A stretch of DNA of 8,110 nt from an uncultured Verrucomicrobiota bacterium (GCA_903825695.1 CAIKBP010000134.1:1-8110); one strand, 5' to 3'. Shown: positions 1-6,647, counted from the stretch's first letter. Made by a program: numbers and translations. The notes: generated by a model not told the origin, from the sequence alone.

Positions 1-1
1 C

Positions 2-538
2 ATCGTTCACCGGCTCGACAAGGGCACAAGCGGTTGTCTAGTCGTCGCCAAGACCGACGCGGCGCATCAATCTCTCGTCACGCAGTTCAAGGCACGCAGC
101 GTGAAAAAGGTTTACCGCGCCGTTTGTTGGGGTAAATTTGGGCGGCTTGGCGGACGAGTCGAGACAACAATTGGCCGCAGCATCCATAACCGCAAAAAGA
201 TGTCGGCCAGTGTCGCATGCGGTCGTCCATCGCTCACCGAATACCGCGTCTTGAAACAATTCGCTGACTTTGCGCTGGTCGAACTCGCGTTACACACCGG
301 TCGCACCCATCAGATTCGCGTCCACATGGCGCATATCGGCCATCCAATAGTAGGCGACACCGTGTATGGCAGCGCCTGCTCTCTTGCCCGCCGTAGCCCT
401 GGCGAAGGCGGGACGATTTCCGTTGCCCGTCCCCTGCTCCATGCTTATAAACTTGGTTTCACGCATCCGCGCACCGGAAAGTTTATGGAGTTCGAGGCGC
501 CGATTCCAGAAGACATCTCAAAGACATGTCAAAACTGA
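2..538 (+). CDS. RluA-family rRNA pseudouridine synthase, C-terminal part (5' end outside window)
   Basis: Isomerises specific uridines to pseudouridine in structured RNA, most often 23S rRNA. The frame is open from base 2 and gives 178 residues. It begins almost at the catalytic motif HRLDKGTSG, with the catalytic Asp at fragment residue 6. The second family signature, GRTHQIRVHM followed by HPIVGDTVYG, lies at about residues 100-123. Full-length relatives have about 300 or more residues, so the N-terminal part (often an S4 RNA-binding domain) lies before the window. A GTG at 101 could be mistaken for a start but would cut off the catalytic Asp, so it is rejected. The end overlaps the next gene by 13 bases, which suggests co-transcription and translational coupling. 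Which member (RluA, RluC or RluD type) cannot be decided from this half; the motifs look most like the RluC/RluD side. Confidence 0.93.
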   Translation: MVHRLDKGTSGCLVVAKTDAAHQSLVTQFKARSVKKVYRAVCWGKFGRLGGRVETTIGRSIHNRKKMSASVACGRPSLTEYRVLKQFADFALVELALHTGRTHQIRVHMAHIGHPIVGDTVYGSACSLARRSPGEGGTISVARPLLHAYKLGFTHPRTGKFMEFEAPIPEDISKTCQN

Positions 539-1221
539 ACGAGATCGTTGACGAAACCATAGCGGCGCTGGAGGAAATGAGACGGTCCGGCGTCACAAAC
601 GTCAGCGTCTCGCCAGCTACACTGGAAGAGTTGGGACGACTGCCAAAAGTTGTCTCCGCTCAACTTGCCCCAATTGAGGCCAGCGCCAAAGTCTGCGTGA
701 AATGCCCGGAGCTGGTTCGCTGCCGCCACAACGTCGTGTTCGGCGTCGGAGATCCACACGCGGAATTGATGTTCATCGGTGAGGCACCGGGACGTGATGA
801 AGATTTGGAGGGCGAACCGTTCGTGGGCCGTGCCGGCGAACTGCTGACGAAAATCATCCAGGCGATGGGGCTTAAACGGCACGAAGTGTACATCGCCAAT
901 GTCCTAAAATGCCGGCCACCGGAAAACCGAACGCCGTTGCCCGAGGAAGTGGCGAATTGTCTGCCCTACCTGCTCACGCAAATCGAATTGATTAAACCGA
1001 AGGTCATCGTTGCGCTCGGCGCCACGGCAATGAAAGCGCTGTTGGACGTCCAACTCGGCATCACCAAGATACGTGGCAACTGGTACACGTTTCGCGATAT
1101 ACCGATTATGCCGACGTTCCACCCTGCCTACCTATTGCGCAATCCTGCCGCCAAGAAAGAAGTCTGGCAGGACATGCAGGCCGTGCTCGCGAAGCTCGGA
1201 CGTGAAGTTCCAAAGCGATAA
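526..1221 (+). CDS. Family 4 uracil-DNA glycosylase (4Fe-4S)
   Basis: Removes uracil produced by cytosine deamination or misincorporation, starting base-excision repair in the cytoplasm. The protein has 231 residues. The first active-site motif, GEAPGRDEDLEGEPFVGRAG, spans residues 85-104. The second, FHPAYLLRNP, spans 198-207. Four cysteines at 57, 60, 129 and 145 match the iron-sulfur ligands of family 4 enzymes; the spacings of 3, 69 and 16 agree with what I recall for the Thermus enzyme. About 44 residues precede the usual family start. They contain an acidic helix-like stretch (residues 4-20) and a Ser/Thr-Pro linker of no recognised function. The ATG at 526 lies inside the upstream gene and has no clear Shine-Dalgarno, so translation probably depends on coupling. 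The glycosylase identity is secure. Some relatives are annotated as phage SPO1-type DNA polymerase-related proteins; this is the same family. Confidence 0.93.
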   Translation: MSKLNEIVDETIAALEEMRRSGVTNVSVSPATLEELGRLPKVVSAQLAPIEASAKVCVKCPELVRCRHNVVFGVGDPHAELMFIGEAPGRDEDLEGEPFVGRAGELLTKIIQAMGLKRHEVYIANVLKCRPPENRTPLPEEVANCLPYLLTQIELIKPKVIVALGATAMKALLDVQLGITKIRGNWYTFRDIPIMPTFHPAYLLRNPAAKKEVWQDMQAVLAKLGREVPKR

Positions 1222-1225
1222 CGAC

Positions 1226-1243
1226 AACCAGATCTCTGTGGTT
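1226..1243. terminator. Weak hairpin between convergent genes
   Basis: AACCA (1226-1230) can pair with TGGTT (1239-1243) across an 8-base loop in the 35-base space between the glycosylase and acr3 stop codons. It is symmetric, so it could act on both strands. The stem is short and no T-run follows on either side, so the terminator call is weak. Confidence 0.2.
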
Positions 1244-1256
1244 CAAGCCCATTCCT

Positions 1257-2312
1257 TTATGTAACAGCGCCAGCGAAATACCGGCGCTGGAAATACAGAG
1301 CTACGTTTACTAAACCGATCAGCACTGGCACTTCCGCCAGCGGTCCGATGACGGCGGCGAAGGCCACGCCTGAGTTGATGCCGAACACCGCGACCGCAAC
1401 TGCGATAGCAAGTTCGAAGTTATTGCTCGCGGCGGTAAAGGACAACGTGGCGGTCTTCGAGTAGTCCGCACCGATCTTGCGGCCCAGCCAAAAGCTCACC
1501 AGGAACATCACAACGAAATAGATCAGTAACGGAACAGCGATGCGCAACACGTCGAGTGGGATGCGGACGATGCGATCGCCTTTGAGGCTGAACATCACCA
1601 GGATGGTAAACAGCAGTGCAATCAGTGTGATCGGACTGATCCGCGGGATGAACGTGTGCTCGTACCACTGACGGCTTTTGACCTTGAGCAGCACAAAGCG
1701 CGTGATGATTCCTGCAAGAAACGGGATGCCGAGATAGACGAAAACGCTCTTGGCAATCTGCGCCATGCTGACGTCCACCACGCTGCCACGGAGGCCGAAC
1801 AGCGGCGGCAGTTTGGTGATAAAAATCCACGCGAACAGGCTGTAGAAGAGCACCTGGAACACGCTATTGAACGCTACCAGCCCGGCGCAGTATTCCGTGT
1901 CGCCTTTGGCTAGTTCGTTCCAGACAATGACCATCGCGATGCAGCGGGCCAGTCCGATCAGGATGAGGCCGACCATGTATTCGGGGTAGTTCCGCAGGAA
2001 CAGAAGCGCCAGCGCGAACATGAGGATCGGCCCGATCAGCCAGTTTTGAAGCAGCGACAAGCCGAGCACCTTCCAGTTGCGGAACACGTCGCCAAGTTCC
2101 TCGTACTTTACCTTCGCCAGCGGCGGATACATCATCAGAATCAGGCCGATGGCGATGGGAACGTTGGTCGTGCCCACCTTAAACCGGTTGATAAACCCTT
2201 CCACACCGGGCACGAAGTACCCCGTCGCAACGCCGATGCCCATCGCCAGAAAAATCCACAAGGTCAGGTACCGGTCCAGAAACGATAGTTTTCGGCTGAC
2301 ATGCTCGCTCAT
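1257..2312 (-). CDS. acr3: Acr3-type arsenite efflux transporter
   Basis: Inner-membrane carrier that expels arsenite (and possibly antimonite), driven by the membrane potential or proton gradient. The protein has 351 residues, the normal length, with about ten hydrophobic segments. The family hallmark GLARCIAMVIVWNELAKGD places the conserved membrane Cys at residue 124. The second conserved site, ASNNFELAIAVA, carries the Glu near residue 300. The frame stays open to a GTG at 2360, but the ATG at 2312 is chosen: it has a strong GGAGGT ribosome site six bases upstream, and the protein then begins directly before the first membrane segment. The ATG overlaps the arsC stop codon by four bases (ATGA), so the two are translationally coupled. 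It is the last gene of the operon and converges on the glycosylase gene. The family call is very secure; metal range is not visible from sequence. Confidence 0.96.
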   Translation of the reverse strand: MSEHVSRKLSFLDRYLTLWIFLAMGIGVATGYFVPGVEGFINRFKVGTTNVPIAIGLILMMYPPLAKVKYEELGDVFRNWKVLGLSLLQNWLIGPILMFALALLFLRNYPEYMVGLILIGLARCIAMVIVWNELAKGDTEYCAGLVAFNSVFQVLFYSLFAWIFITKLPPLFGLRGSVVDVSMAQIAKSVFVYLGIPFLAGIITRFVLLKVKSRQWYEHTFIPRISPITLIALLFTILVMFSLKGDRIVRIPLDVLRIAVPLLIYFVVMFLVSFWLGRKIGADYSKTATLSFTAASNNFELAIAVAVAVFGINSGVAFAAVIGPLAEVPVLIGLVNVALYFQRRYFAGAVT

Positions 2313-2764
2313 CTGGACACCTCCAACCGGCAGGGCGCAGCGGTAAACTCTATGCACCACGCTTCGATCCTGGCGCGAATCGCATCGCGGATGGCCCGCA
2401 CTATGGCAAGCTGTTCCTCATCCGTTCCGGTCACCGCAGCGGGATCAGAAAAACTCCAATGCAACCGCGTCGTGACCCCCGGAAAAATCGGGCACCGTTC
2501 TGCGCTGGTCTCGTCGCACACCGTAACGACGTAAGAGAAAGATTGCCCACTCTTGAGCACGTCGGAAACGGCTCGCGTTTTCTTGCCAGAGATGTAGATT
2601 CCCGCTTCGCGCATGACGGCCACCGCCAGCGGATTGAGTTTACCCGGCTCCAACCCGGCGCTTTCGGCCGTAAAACTTTCCCCGCACAGATGGTTCAGCC
2701 ACGCCTCGGCCATTTGGCTGCGGGCGCTGTTGTGGACACAAACAAACAGAACTTTCTTCTTCAT
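2309..2764 (-). CDS. arsC: Thioredoxin-type arsenate reductase ArsC
   Basis: Cytoplasmic enzyme of the low-molecular-weight phosphatase fold that reduces arsenate to arsenite, the form Acr3 exports. From the ATG at 2764 it has 151 residues. The P-loop CVHNSAR gives nucleophile Cys9 and Arg15. The relay cysteines are Cys83 and Cys91 in VCDETSAERCPIFPG. The DP motif (Asp107-Pro108) that supplies the general acid follows WSFS. The relay pair is separated by eight positions rather than the seven of the Staphylococcus plasmid enzyme, a variation I recall from other bacterial ArsC proteins. Three cysteines and the absence of a glutaredoxin-type motif indicate recycling by a thioredoxin, and two thioredoxin-fold genes head this operon. 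Starts at 2767 (ATG) or 2788 (TTG) are possible; 2764 has GGGGAT six bases upstream. The gene ends in a four-base overlap with acr3. Confidence 0.95.
   Translation of the reverse strand: MKKKVLFVCVHNSARSQMAEAWLNHLCGESFTAESAGLEPGKLNPLAVAVMREAGIYISGKKTRAVSDVLKSGQSFSYVVTVCDETSAERCPIFPGVTTRLHWSFSDPAAVTGTDEEQLAIVRAIRDAIRARIEAWCIEFTAAPCRLEVSR
2319..2324 (-). promoter_or_regulatory. Ribosome binding site deciding the acr3 start
   Basis: GGAGGT on the minus strand, six bases before the ATG at 2312 and inside the end of arsC. It fixes the acr3 start downstream of the longer GTG-initiated frame. Confidence 0.75.
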
Positions 2765-2778
2765 CATGCCATCCCCGT

Positions 2779-3126
2779 TCAACGACAAGTGTCCTTACAA
2801 ATGATGGGTTTGGCTTTCTTGTGGCGCACGATGTCGCGTTGCAGGAAATCAACCTTCTGGAAACAGCCACGGACGCACCGTAGCAGTGCCGCATGAACTT
2901 CGTTGCCCGGTTCGGCCAGCGAATACATGATCATCTTGCCGTGGCGTTCGACCTCCACCAGCCCGCTACGCCGCAGGTACGCGAGATGCCGCGAAATGGT
3001 CGGCTGCGGCACACGCAGAATGTTCTGGAATTCGCAGACACAGTGGTCGCGCTGCGCCAGCAGATTAAGTAGCCGTAGCCGGGTCGCATCTGAGAACGCT
3101 TTGAAGAGTTTATCGGGGGTTTTCAT
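2779..3126 (-). CDS. arsR: ArsR-family arsenic-responsive repressor
   Basis: Winged-helix dimeric repressor that leaves its operator when trivalent arsenic binds cysteine thiols. The protein has 115 residues. The N-terminal LFKAFSDATRLRLLNLL is typical of the family. Cys29 and Cys31 in HCVCEF match the first two ligands of the classic CVC metal site, but the third position (CVCDLC in plasmid ArsR) is Gln34 here. Helix-turn-helix residues 39-57 contain QPTISRHLAYLRRSGLV, and the wing follows around 58-68. Four more cysteines lie downstream (84, 88, 110 and 114, the last two in the tail ICKDTC), so the arsenic site may use a different third thiol. The gene sits mid-operon, 17 bases after the permease stop, and its likely target is the palindrome at 5660-5681, giving autoregulation of all seven genes. 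No good Shine-Dalgarno is visible. Confidence 0.94.
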   Translation of the reverse strand: MKTPDKLFKAFSDATRLRLLNLLAQRDHCVCEFQNILRVPQPTISRHLAYLRRSGLVEVERHGKMIMYSLAEPGNEVHAALLRCVRGCFQKVDFLQRDIVRHKKAKPIICKDTCR

Positions 3127-3143
3127 GGTTTATCTTGGACGTG

Positions 3144-4256
3144 TTACATAATCAGGTTGAACAGATAGCCCACCAGCAATATGCCCGCTGCCACGATACC
3201 GAAGAAACTGGCAATCAGCCTGGGTTTCAGCACCTTGCGCAAAATGATTGCTTCGGGCAAGGACAATGCAATGACCGACATCATGAACGCCAGTACCGTG
3301 CCCAACGCCGCCCCTTTGCTCAGCAATGCCTGCACGATCGGGATGATGCCCGCCGCGTTGGAATACATCGGCACACCGATCAACACCGCCAGCGGCACGG
3401 ACCACCACGCGCCCTTGCCCATGATGGAGGCCATGAAGTTCTCCGGCACATAACCGTGAATGGCCGCGCCGACGCCGATGCCCATCAATACGTAAAGCCA
3501 CACGCGGCCCACGATGTCCTTCACTGCGTCCATGCCGTACCGGATGCGCGCCGGCCAGTTCAGCTGTTCTTCCTCAACCCCGCTGCCGGTTGGCGTCTGG
3601 AATACCCATTCTTCAACGTGTTTCTCCATGTGCAGACGGCCAATCGCCCACCCGGAAATCATGGCGATAAGCAAGCCGGTACCCAGATACAGTCCCGCCA
3701 CTTTCCAGCCGAACAGCCCGAACAACAGCACCAGCGCCACTTCATTCACCATCGGTGCAGAAACCAGAAAAGAAAATGTGACGCCGAGCGGCACGCCCGT
3801 CGTGACGAAGCCGATGAACAAGGGCACTGCCGAGCACGAACAAAACGGCGTTACGATGCCCAACAACGCCGCCAGCACGTTGCCGACTGACTCGCGTTTG
3901 CCTGAGAGAATCCGCCGCGTCCGTTCCGGCGTGAAAAACGAGCGTACGATTCCGACGCCAAACACCACGAGCGTCAACAGCATCAGCACCTTGGGTGCTT
4001 CATAAACGAAAAACTCCACCGTTGCGCCCAGATGCGTGCCACGCGGCAACGTCAGCAGCGAATAGGTGAACCACGCAGCGAATGGCGCCAGACTACGGTA
4101 AACCAGCCACCACGCCACCAGCCCAGCGATTCCCAACAGGATGTAGCGCGTGAGCGTCGGCTTGGATGCAGCGTTGACCGACAAACAATCTTGCCCGTCC
4201 AGCGAAGCCATACAGCAGCAGGCAGGTCTTTCGGCAGTTTTCTTTGGATTGCTCAT
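3144..4256 (-). CDS. ArsP/UPF0718 (YraQ-like) permease with Cys-rich N-terminus
   Basis: Predicted inner-membrane transporter of the PF03773-type permease family, whose studied member ArsP exports trivalent organoarsenicals. From the ATG at 4256 it has 370 residues with about eight or more hydrophobic segments. Visible family marks are TPFCSCSAVPLFIGF (Cys139 and Cys141), SAPMVNEVALVLLFGLFGW, GVPMYSNAAGIIPI and SLPEAIILRKVL. A cytoplasmic loop at about 210-250 separates the two membrane halves. The first 32 residues are hydrophilic and hold CCC at 13-15 plus Cys24, an unexplained potential metalloid-binding tail. A GTG at 4295 would add 13 residues overlapping the CcdA-like gene; the ATG, 10 bases after that gene's stop, is preferred, though neither has a clear ribosome site. 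Position between the redox genes and arsR supports a role in metalloid efflux. The substrate is inferred: related permeases are also proposed to move other metals. Confidence 0.9.
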   Translation of the reverse strand: MSNPKKTAERPACCCMASLDGQDCLSVNAASKPTLTRYILLGIAGLVAWWLVYRSLAPFAAWFTYSLLTLPRGTHLGATVEFFVYEAPKVLMLLTLVVFGVGIVRSFFTPERTRRILSGKRESVGNVLAALLGIVTPFCSCSAVPLFIGFVTTGVPLGVTFSFLVSAPMVNEVALVLLFGLFGWKVAGLYLGTGLLIAMISGWAIGRLHMEKHVEEWVFQTPTGSGVEEEQLNWPARIRYGMDAVKDIVGRVWLYVLMGIGVGAAIHGYVPENFMASIMGKGAWWSVPLAVLIGVPMYSNAAGIIPIVQALLSKGAALGTVLAFMMSVIALSLPEAIILRKVLKPRLIASFFGIVAAGILLVGYLFNLIM

Positions 4257-4266
4257 GTAGAAATGC

Positions 4267-4965
4267 TCATGGCGTGGAGTAGACGAGCCACACACCGCCG
4301 AGAATCACCAGCACCCCGCAAACGGATTTCAAGACGGTGACGCCTTTCGACTGTTCGTTCCAGTTCAGGAATCGTTGAACGACTTCGGTGAATGTTCCCG
4401 CCAGCACGATGACCGAACAGTGTCCGACACCGTAGGCCAGCAGCAGGGAAGTGCCGTAGATCGGATTTGTTTTCGCGAGTTTGAACGTCACGCCCAGCAT
4501 TGGTGCCATGTAAGCAAACGTGCAAGGCCCCAGCGCGATGCCAAATACCAGGCCGAGGATGAACGCAGCCAGCAATCCCCTGCGCTGCATGTTCACCTGA
4601 CTTGGCCCGGCCCATGGCATGGGAATGACGCCGAGCAAATACAACCCCACTATGAAAAATATGACGGCGACGAAGTAGTTCCCCCAGCGGCCCACATCGC
4701 CCATCATTCGGCCTGCCGCCGCCGTGATCGCCCCGATGGCCGCGATGGTAATGAGAATGCCCACCGCGAACAGTCCGGCGATACTGAACGCACGGGTCGC
4801 GCTCACCCGACCCTGGCCGCTGATGAACCCCACAATCAGCGGGATGCTTGCCAGGTGACACGGACTGAGCACAATGCTCAAAATACCCCACACGATGGCC
4901 GCGCCAAGCGCAATGGCCGGTGCGCCTTCCACGGCCTGGCTCAAGTTGATGAACAGTTTCTCCAT
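4267..4965 (-). CDS. CcdA/DsbD-type transmembrane thiol electron carrier
   Basis: Inner-membrane protein that passes reducing electrons from cytoplasmic thiols to periplasmic acceptors. It has 232 residues and about six hydrophobic segments. The two redox cysteines expected in the first and fourth segments are present: Cys36 in LSPCHLASIPL and Cys148 in LGPCTFAYMAPM. This internal duplication (SPC.../GPC...) is diagnostic of the family. Additional cysteines at 183 and 216 are not known family residues. The frame stays open to 5019, but the ATG at 4965 lies 14 bases after the thioredoxin stop and begins the normal N-terminus. Canonical CcdA serves cytochrome c maturation, yet no cytochrome c gene is nearby. 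The neighbours are an exported thioredoxin and arsenic genes, so a dedicated role in keeping that thioredoxin reduced is more likely. The family is secure; the partner is inferred. Confidence 0.92.
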   Translation of the reverse strand: MEKLFINLSQAVEGAPAIALGAAIVWGILSIVLSPCHLASIPLIVGFISGQGRVSATRAFSIAGLFAVGILITIAAIGAITAAAGRMMGDVGRWGNYFVAVIFFIVGLYLLGVIPMPWAGPSQVNMQRRGLLAAFILGLVFGIALGPCTFAYMAPMLGVTFKLAKTNPIYGTSLLLAYGVGHCSVIVLAGTFTEVVQRFLNWNEQSKGVTVLKSVCGVLVILGGVWLVYSTP

Positions 4966-4979
4966 GGAGCGCGCCGTGG

Positions 4980-5393
4980 TTATTTGGCGGCATCCAGCGG
5001 AATGCCGAGTTTCTTCCACCTGGCCAGAATATCGTCTTTACCAGAGAATCCTTCGTGACGAAACAGTTCCTTGCCCGAAGCGTCGTAAAAAATCTGCGTC
5101 GGAATCAGACTAATTTTGTATTTCCTCGCTGCCTCTGGATTTTTCCAGACATCAACGAACTCAACCTCCAGTTTGCCGGCGTACTCCTTCTTTAACCCTT
5201 CCAAGATCGACGCCATCATTTTGCACGGAATGCACTTGCCAGCGCCCAGATCGAGCAGCTTCGGGAGTTTCTGCGCTTGTGTCGCGGCGGCAGTCGTCGC
5301 GTTACTGGCGGCGATGTCAGCCGAAACCGCGTTGGCCGCCACCACGATCATGATAGCCGTGACACTGCAGACATAAGTGATCTTTCCAGTCAT
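4980..5393 (-). CDS. Exported thioredoxin-family protein (CIPC)
   Basis: Predicted periplasmic thiol-disulfide protein of 137 residues. A signal peptide covers residues 1-25 (hydrophobic core VTAIMIVVAANA, likely cleavage after AVSA). An Ala/Thr-rich linker leads to the thioredoxin fold. The active site GKCIPCK has Cys54 and Cys57, and the cis-proline is Pro98 in SLIPTQIFYD. The usual Trp before the first Cys is replaced by Gly-Lys, as in many exported thioredoxin-like proteins. A GAGGAG ribosome site lies seven bases before the ATG at 5393. The gene follows the small CxxC gene by 23 bases and precedes the CcdA-type carrier, which would be its natural electron donor. Its acceptor is unknown; candidates are the permease cysteines or arsenic-damaged periplasmic thiols. 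Confidence 0.92.
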   Translation of the reverse strand: MTGKITYVCSVTAIMIVVAANAVSADIAASNATTAAATQAQKLPKLLDLGAGKCIPCKMMASILEGLKKEYAGKLEVEFVDVWKNPEAARKYKISLIPTQIFYDASGKELFRHEGFSGKDDILARWKKLGIPLDAAK

Positions 5394-5400
5394 GGTTTTT

Positions 5401-5406
5401 CTCCTC
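5401..5406 (-). promoter_or_regulatory. Ribosome binding site of the exported thioredoxin gene
   Basis: GAGGAG on the minus strand, seven bases before the ATG at 5393. It is one of the strongest Shine-Dalgarno sites in the operon and contrasts with the apparently leaderless gene just upstream. Confidence 0.75.
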
Positions 5407-5416
5407 TTGGCGTCCC

Positions 5417-5650
5417 TCAGGCGAGGAACGATTTAATTTCCTTTGACGATGGCACCTTGCTGGCGACTTTCACGACGCCATCCACGACCAGCGCGGGCGT
5501 CGACATCACACCGAATATCATAATACGATTCAGATCGGTGATCTTTTCGAGTTCATACGCGATGCCAAGCTCCTTGGCTGCCGCTTCCGCGTTGGCTGCC
5601 AGTGTGCTGCATTTCGCACAACCCATTCCCAGAATTTGGATGCGTTTCAT
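5417..5650 (-). CDS. Small CxxC thioredoxin-fold protein (TM0996/MTH895-like)
   Basis: A 77-residue glutaredoxin-sized redox protein without a signal peptide, so cytoplasmic. It starts with the family pattern KRIQILGMGCAKC; the active site is Cys11-Ala-Lys-Cys14. The cis-proline is Pro52 in GVMSTPALVVDG. This matches the family often labelled redox-active disulfide protein 2. An ATG at 5662 is in frame, but it lies inside the -10 hexamer and would not be transcribed, so the ATG at 5650 is chosen. It is the first gene of the operon. It is a plausible electron donor to ArsC or to the cytoplasmic face of the CcdA-type carrier. The family is well supported; the partners are inferred. Confidence 0.9.
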   Translation of the reverse strand: MKRIQILGMGCAKCSTLAANAEAAAKELGIAYELEKITDLNRIMIFGVMSTPALVVDGVVKVASKVPSSKEIKSFLA

Positions 5651-5657
5651 TCCAGCA

Positions 5658-5685
5658 ATCATATTCGCCTAGACGAATATGTCAA
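5658..5685 (-). promoter_or_regulatory. Promoter of the ars-redox operon
   Basis: On the minus strand a perfect -35 box TTGACA (5685-5680) is followed after 16 bases by TATGAT (5663-5658), five of six matches to the -10 consensus. Initiation 7-8 bases later would fall at 5651-5650, on or one base before the ATG of the small CxxC gene. This implies a leaderless mRNA. The boxes are seen directly; activity and start point are inferred. Confidence 0.75.
5660..5681. promoter_or_regulatory. Palindromic operator, probable ArsR binding site
   Basis: Arms CATATTCG (5660-5667) and CGAATATG (5674-5681) are perfect inverted repeats around a central six-base CCTAGA, whose inner four bases CTAG are also self-complementary. 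Ten of eleven base pairs match. The site fills the spacer of the operon promoter and touches both hexamers, so bound protein would block RNA polymerase. AT-rich palindromes of this size are typical of ArsR/SmtB-family operators, and arsR is the only regulator gene in the window. Confidence 0.75.
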
Positions 5686-5728
5686 GCCCGGTCTATGGCA
5701 CGGAGAACAGCGGGCACGGGCGGACCGA

Positions 5729-6640
5729 TCAATCTTTTGCCTTGGTCAGATAGGCGATAAACTTGTTCTCGAACGTCTGCAGGTCCGTGTAGCTGCTGCC
5801 GTAAACGTCTCGCCAGGCGGACTCGAATCGCGCACCTTCGCTCTGCAGTTTGACTAGTTTCATCATGGGTGTCATGCCGCCATTTTGGTAGTAGAGGAAA
5901 CTCACCAGCCGCTGCGACTCGATGTAGAACGCCACGACCTCATCCTTGGATTTCGGATAATCAATGGCGCCGGTCAGGTCTTTCAGTGGGATGTATTTGT
6001 CCCGGCTCAAATGGTCTGAGATATTGGTGAGGGCATAATGGCGCGCCTTCAGATAGGCGCGGTAGACACGGATGCCTTCAAATTCAGCAAGTCCTTCGTT
6101 GAGCCACAGCGGGATGTCGCCCCCCACGAACCGGTGGAGCATAAGATGGGTCAGTTCGTGCGGCAGGGTTGTACCCTGAAACTTAAAGTGTGGACGCGAG
6201 CAGAAGAATAGCTCGCGTCCCGTGCACCAGCCGCCCGTCCATGCGTCCATTTTGCCGTCACCAGCAAATTTTCGCCATGTCTGTTGGTTAAGGAACACAT
6301 AGAGGTGGCATTTGCGCTCGAACGAATCCTGTGTGATACCAAGATCCTGTTTGATGTCTGCGTAAGACCATTCGGCTGCACTGACGAGCTGGGTAACTGA
6401 AAAACCCACTTCGGTGTGGAAAATGAAATGCGTGGATTCGCAGTGTTCCCACTTTACGGGCTCGAGATTCAAGGCTATGTCGCCCTGCCGCGACACATAG
6501 CGCTCGCTTAGTCCATCAAACGGCACAACCTTGAGGTTGTACTGGCTTTGCAGCGGGACGTCTTCGTCGCCTCCCGACGCTACGTGAGCACAACAGACGC
6601 CGGCCACAATCAGACCGATGAGCGTTCTGACGATGTTCAC
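5729..6640 (-). CDS. Exported peptidase-MA-like zinc metallopeptidase (HELTH)
   Basis: Predicted secreted or periplasmic zinc metallopeptidase of 303 residues; substrate unknown. From the GTG at 6640 it begins with a signal peptide (NIVRTLIGLIVAGVCCAHVAS), probably cut after about residue 22. The two cysteines there do not form a good lipobox. The zinc motif HELTH is at 161-165, with WLNEGLAEFEG at 179-189 giving a downstream Glu (182 or 186) as third ligand, the gluzincin arrangement of peptidase MA-like domains. A FHTE-type segment near 71-77 and LYVFLNQQTWRKF near 113-125 are typical of the N-terminal part of these proteins. The frame runs open to 6790, but the extra 50 residues are basic, precede the signal peptide and overlap the divergent promoter, so they are rejected. 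The gene lies just upstream of the ars operon in the same direction, separated by that operon's own promoter, so it is probably independent of it. Confidence 0.82.
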   Translation of the reverse strand: MNIVRTLIGLIVAGVCCAHVASGGDEDVPLQSQYNLKVVPFDGLSERYVSRQGDIALNLEPVKWEHCESTHFIFHTEVGFSVTQLVSAAEWSYADIKQDLGITQDSFERKCHLYVFLNQQTWRKFAGDGKMDAWTGGWCTGRELFFCSRPHFKFQGTTLPHELTHLMLHRFVGGDIPLWLNEGLAEFEGIRVYRAYLKARHYALTNISDHLSRDKYIPLKDLTGAIDYPKSKDEVVAFYIESQRLVSFLYYQNGGMTPMMKLVKLQSEGARFESAWRDVYGSSYTDLQTFENKFIAYLTKAKD

Positions 6641-6647
6641 GACCGTC

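Noticed and set aside
2459..2896. Plus-strand frame of 145 residues opposite arsC and arsR
   Set aside because: Antisense to two genes with intact family motifs; no domain recognised.
3135..3890. Long plus-strand frame (251 residues), rich in His, Gln and Arg
   Set aside because: Antisense shadow of the permease gene; composition is that of a mirrored membrane-protein gene and no motif is visible.
4253..4993. Second minus-strand frame of 246 residues across the CcdA-type gene
   Set aside because: Overlaps the real gene almost completely in another frame; low-complexity Arg/Gly/His content and no membrane segments or motifs.
4375..5058. Plus-strand frame of 227 residues opposite the CcdA-type gene
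   Set aside because: Antisense shadow with His/Arg/Gln-rich random composition and no recognisable domain.
5686..5728. Terminator after the metallopeptidase gene
   Set aside because: GCCCG and CGGGC could pair over a long loop, but there is no compact stem and no T-run on the minus strand.
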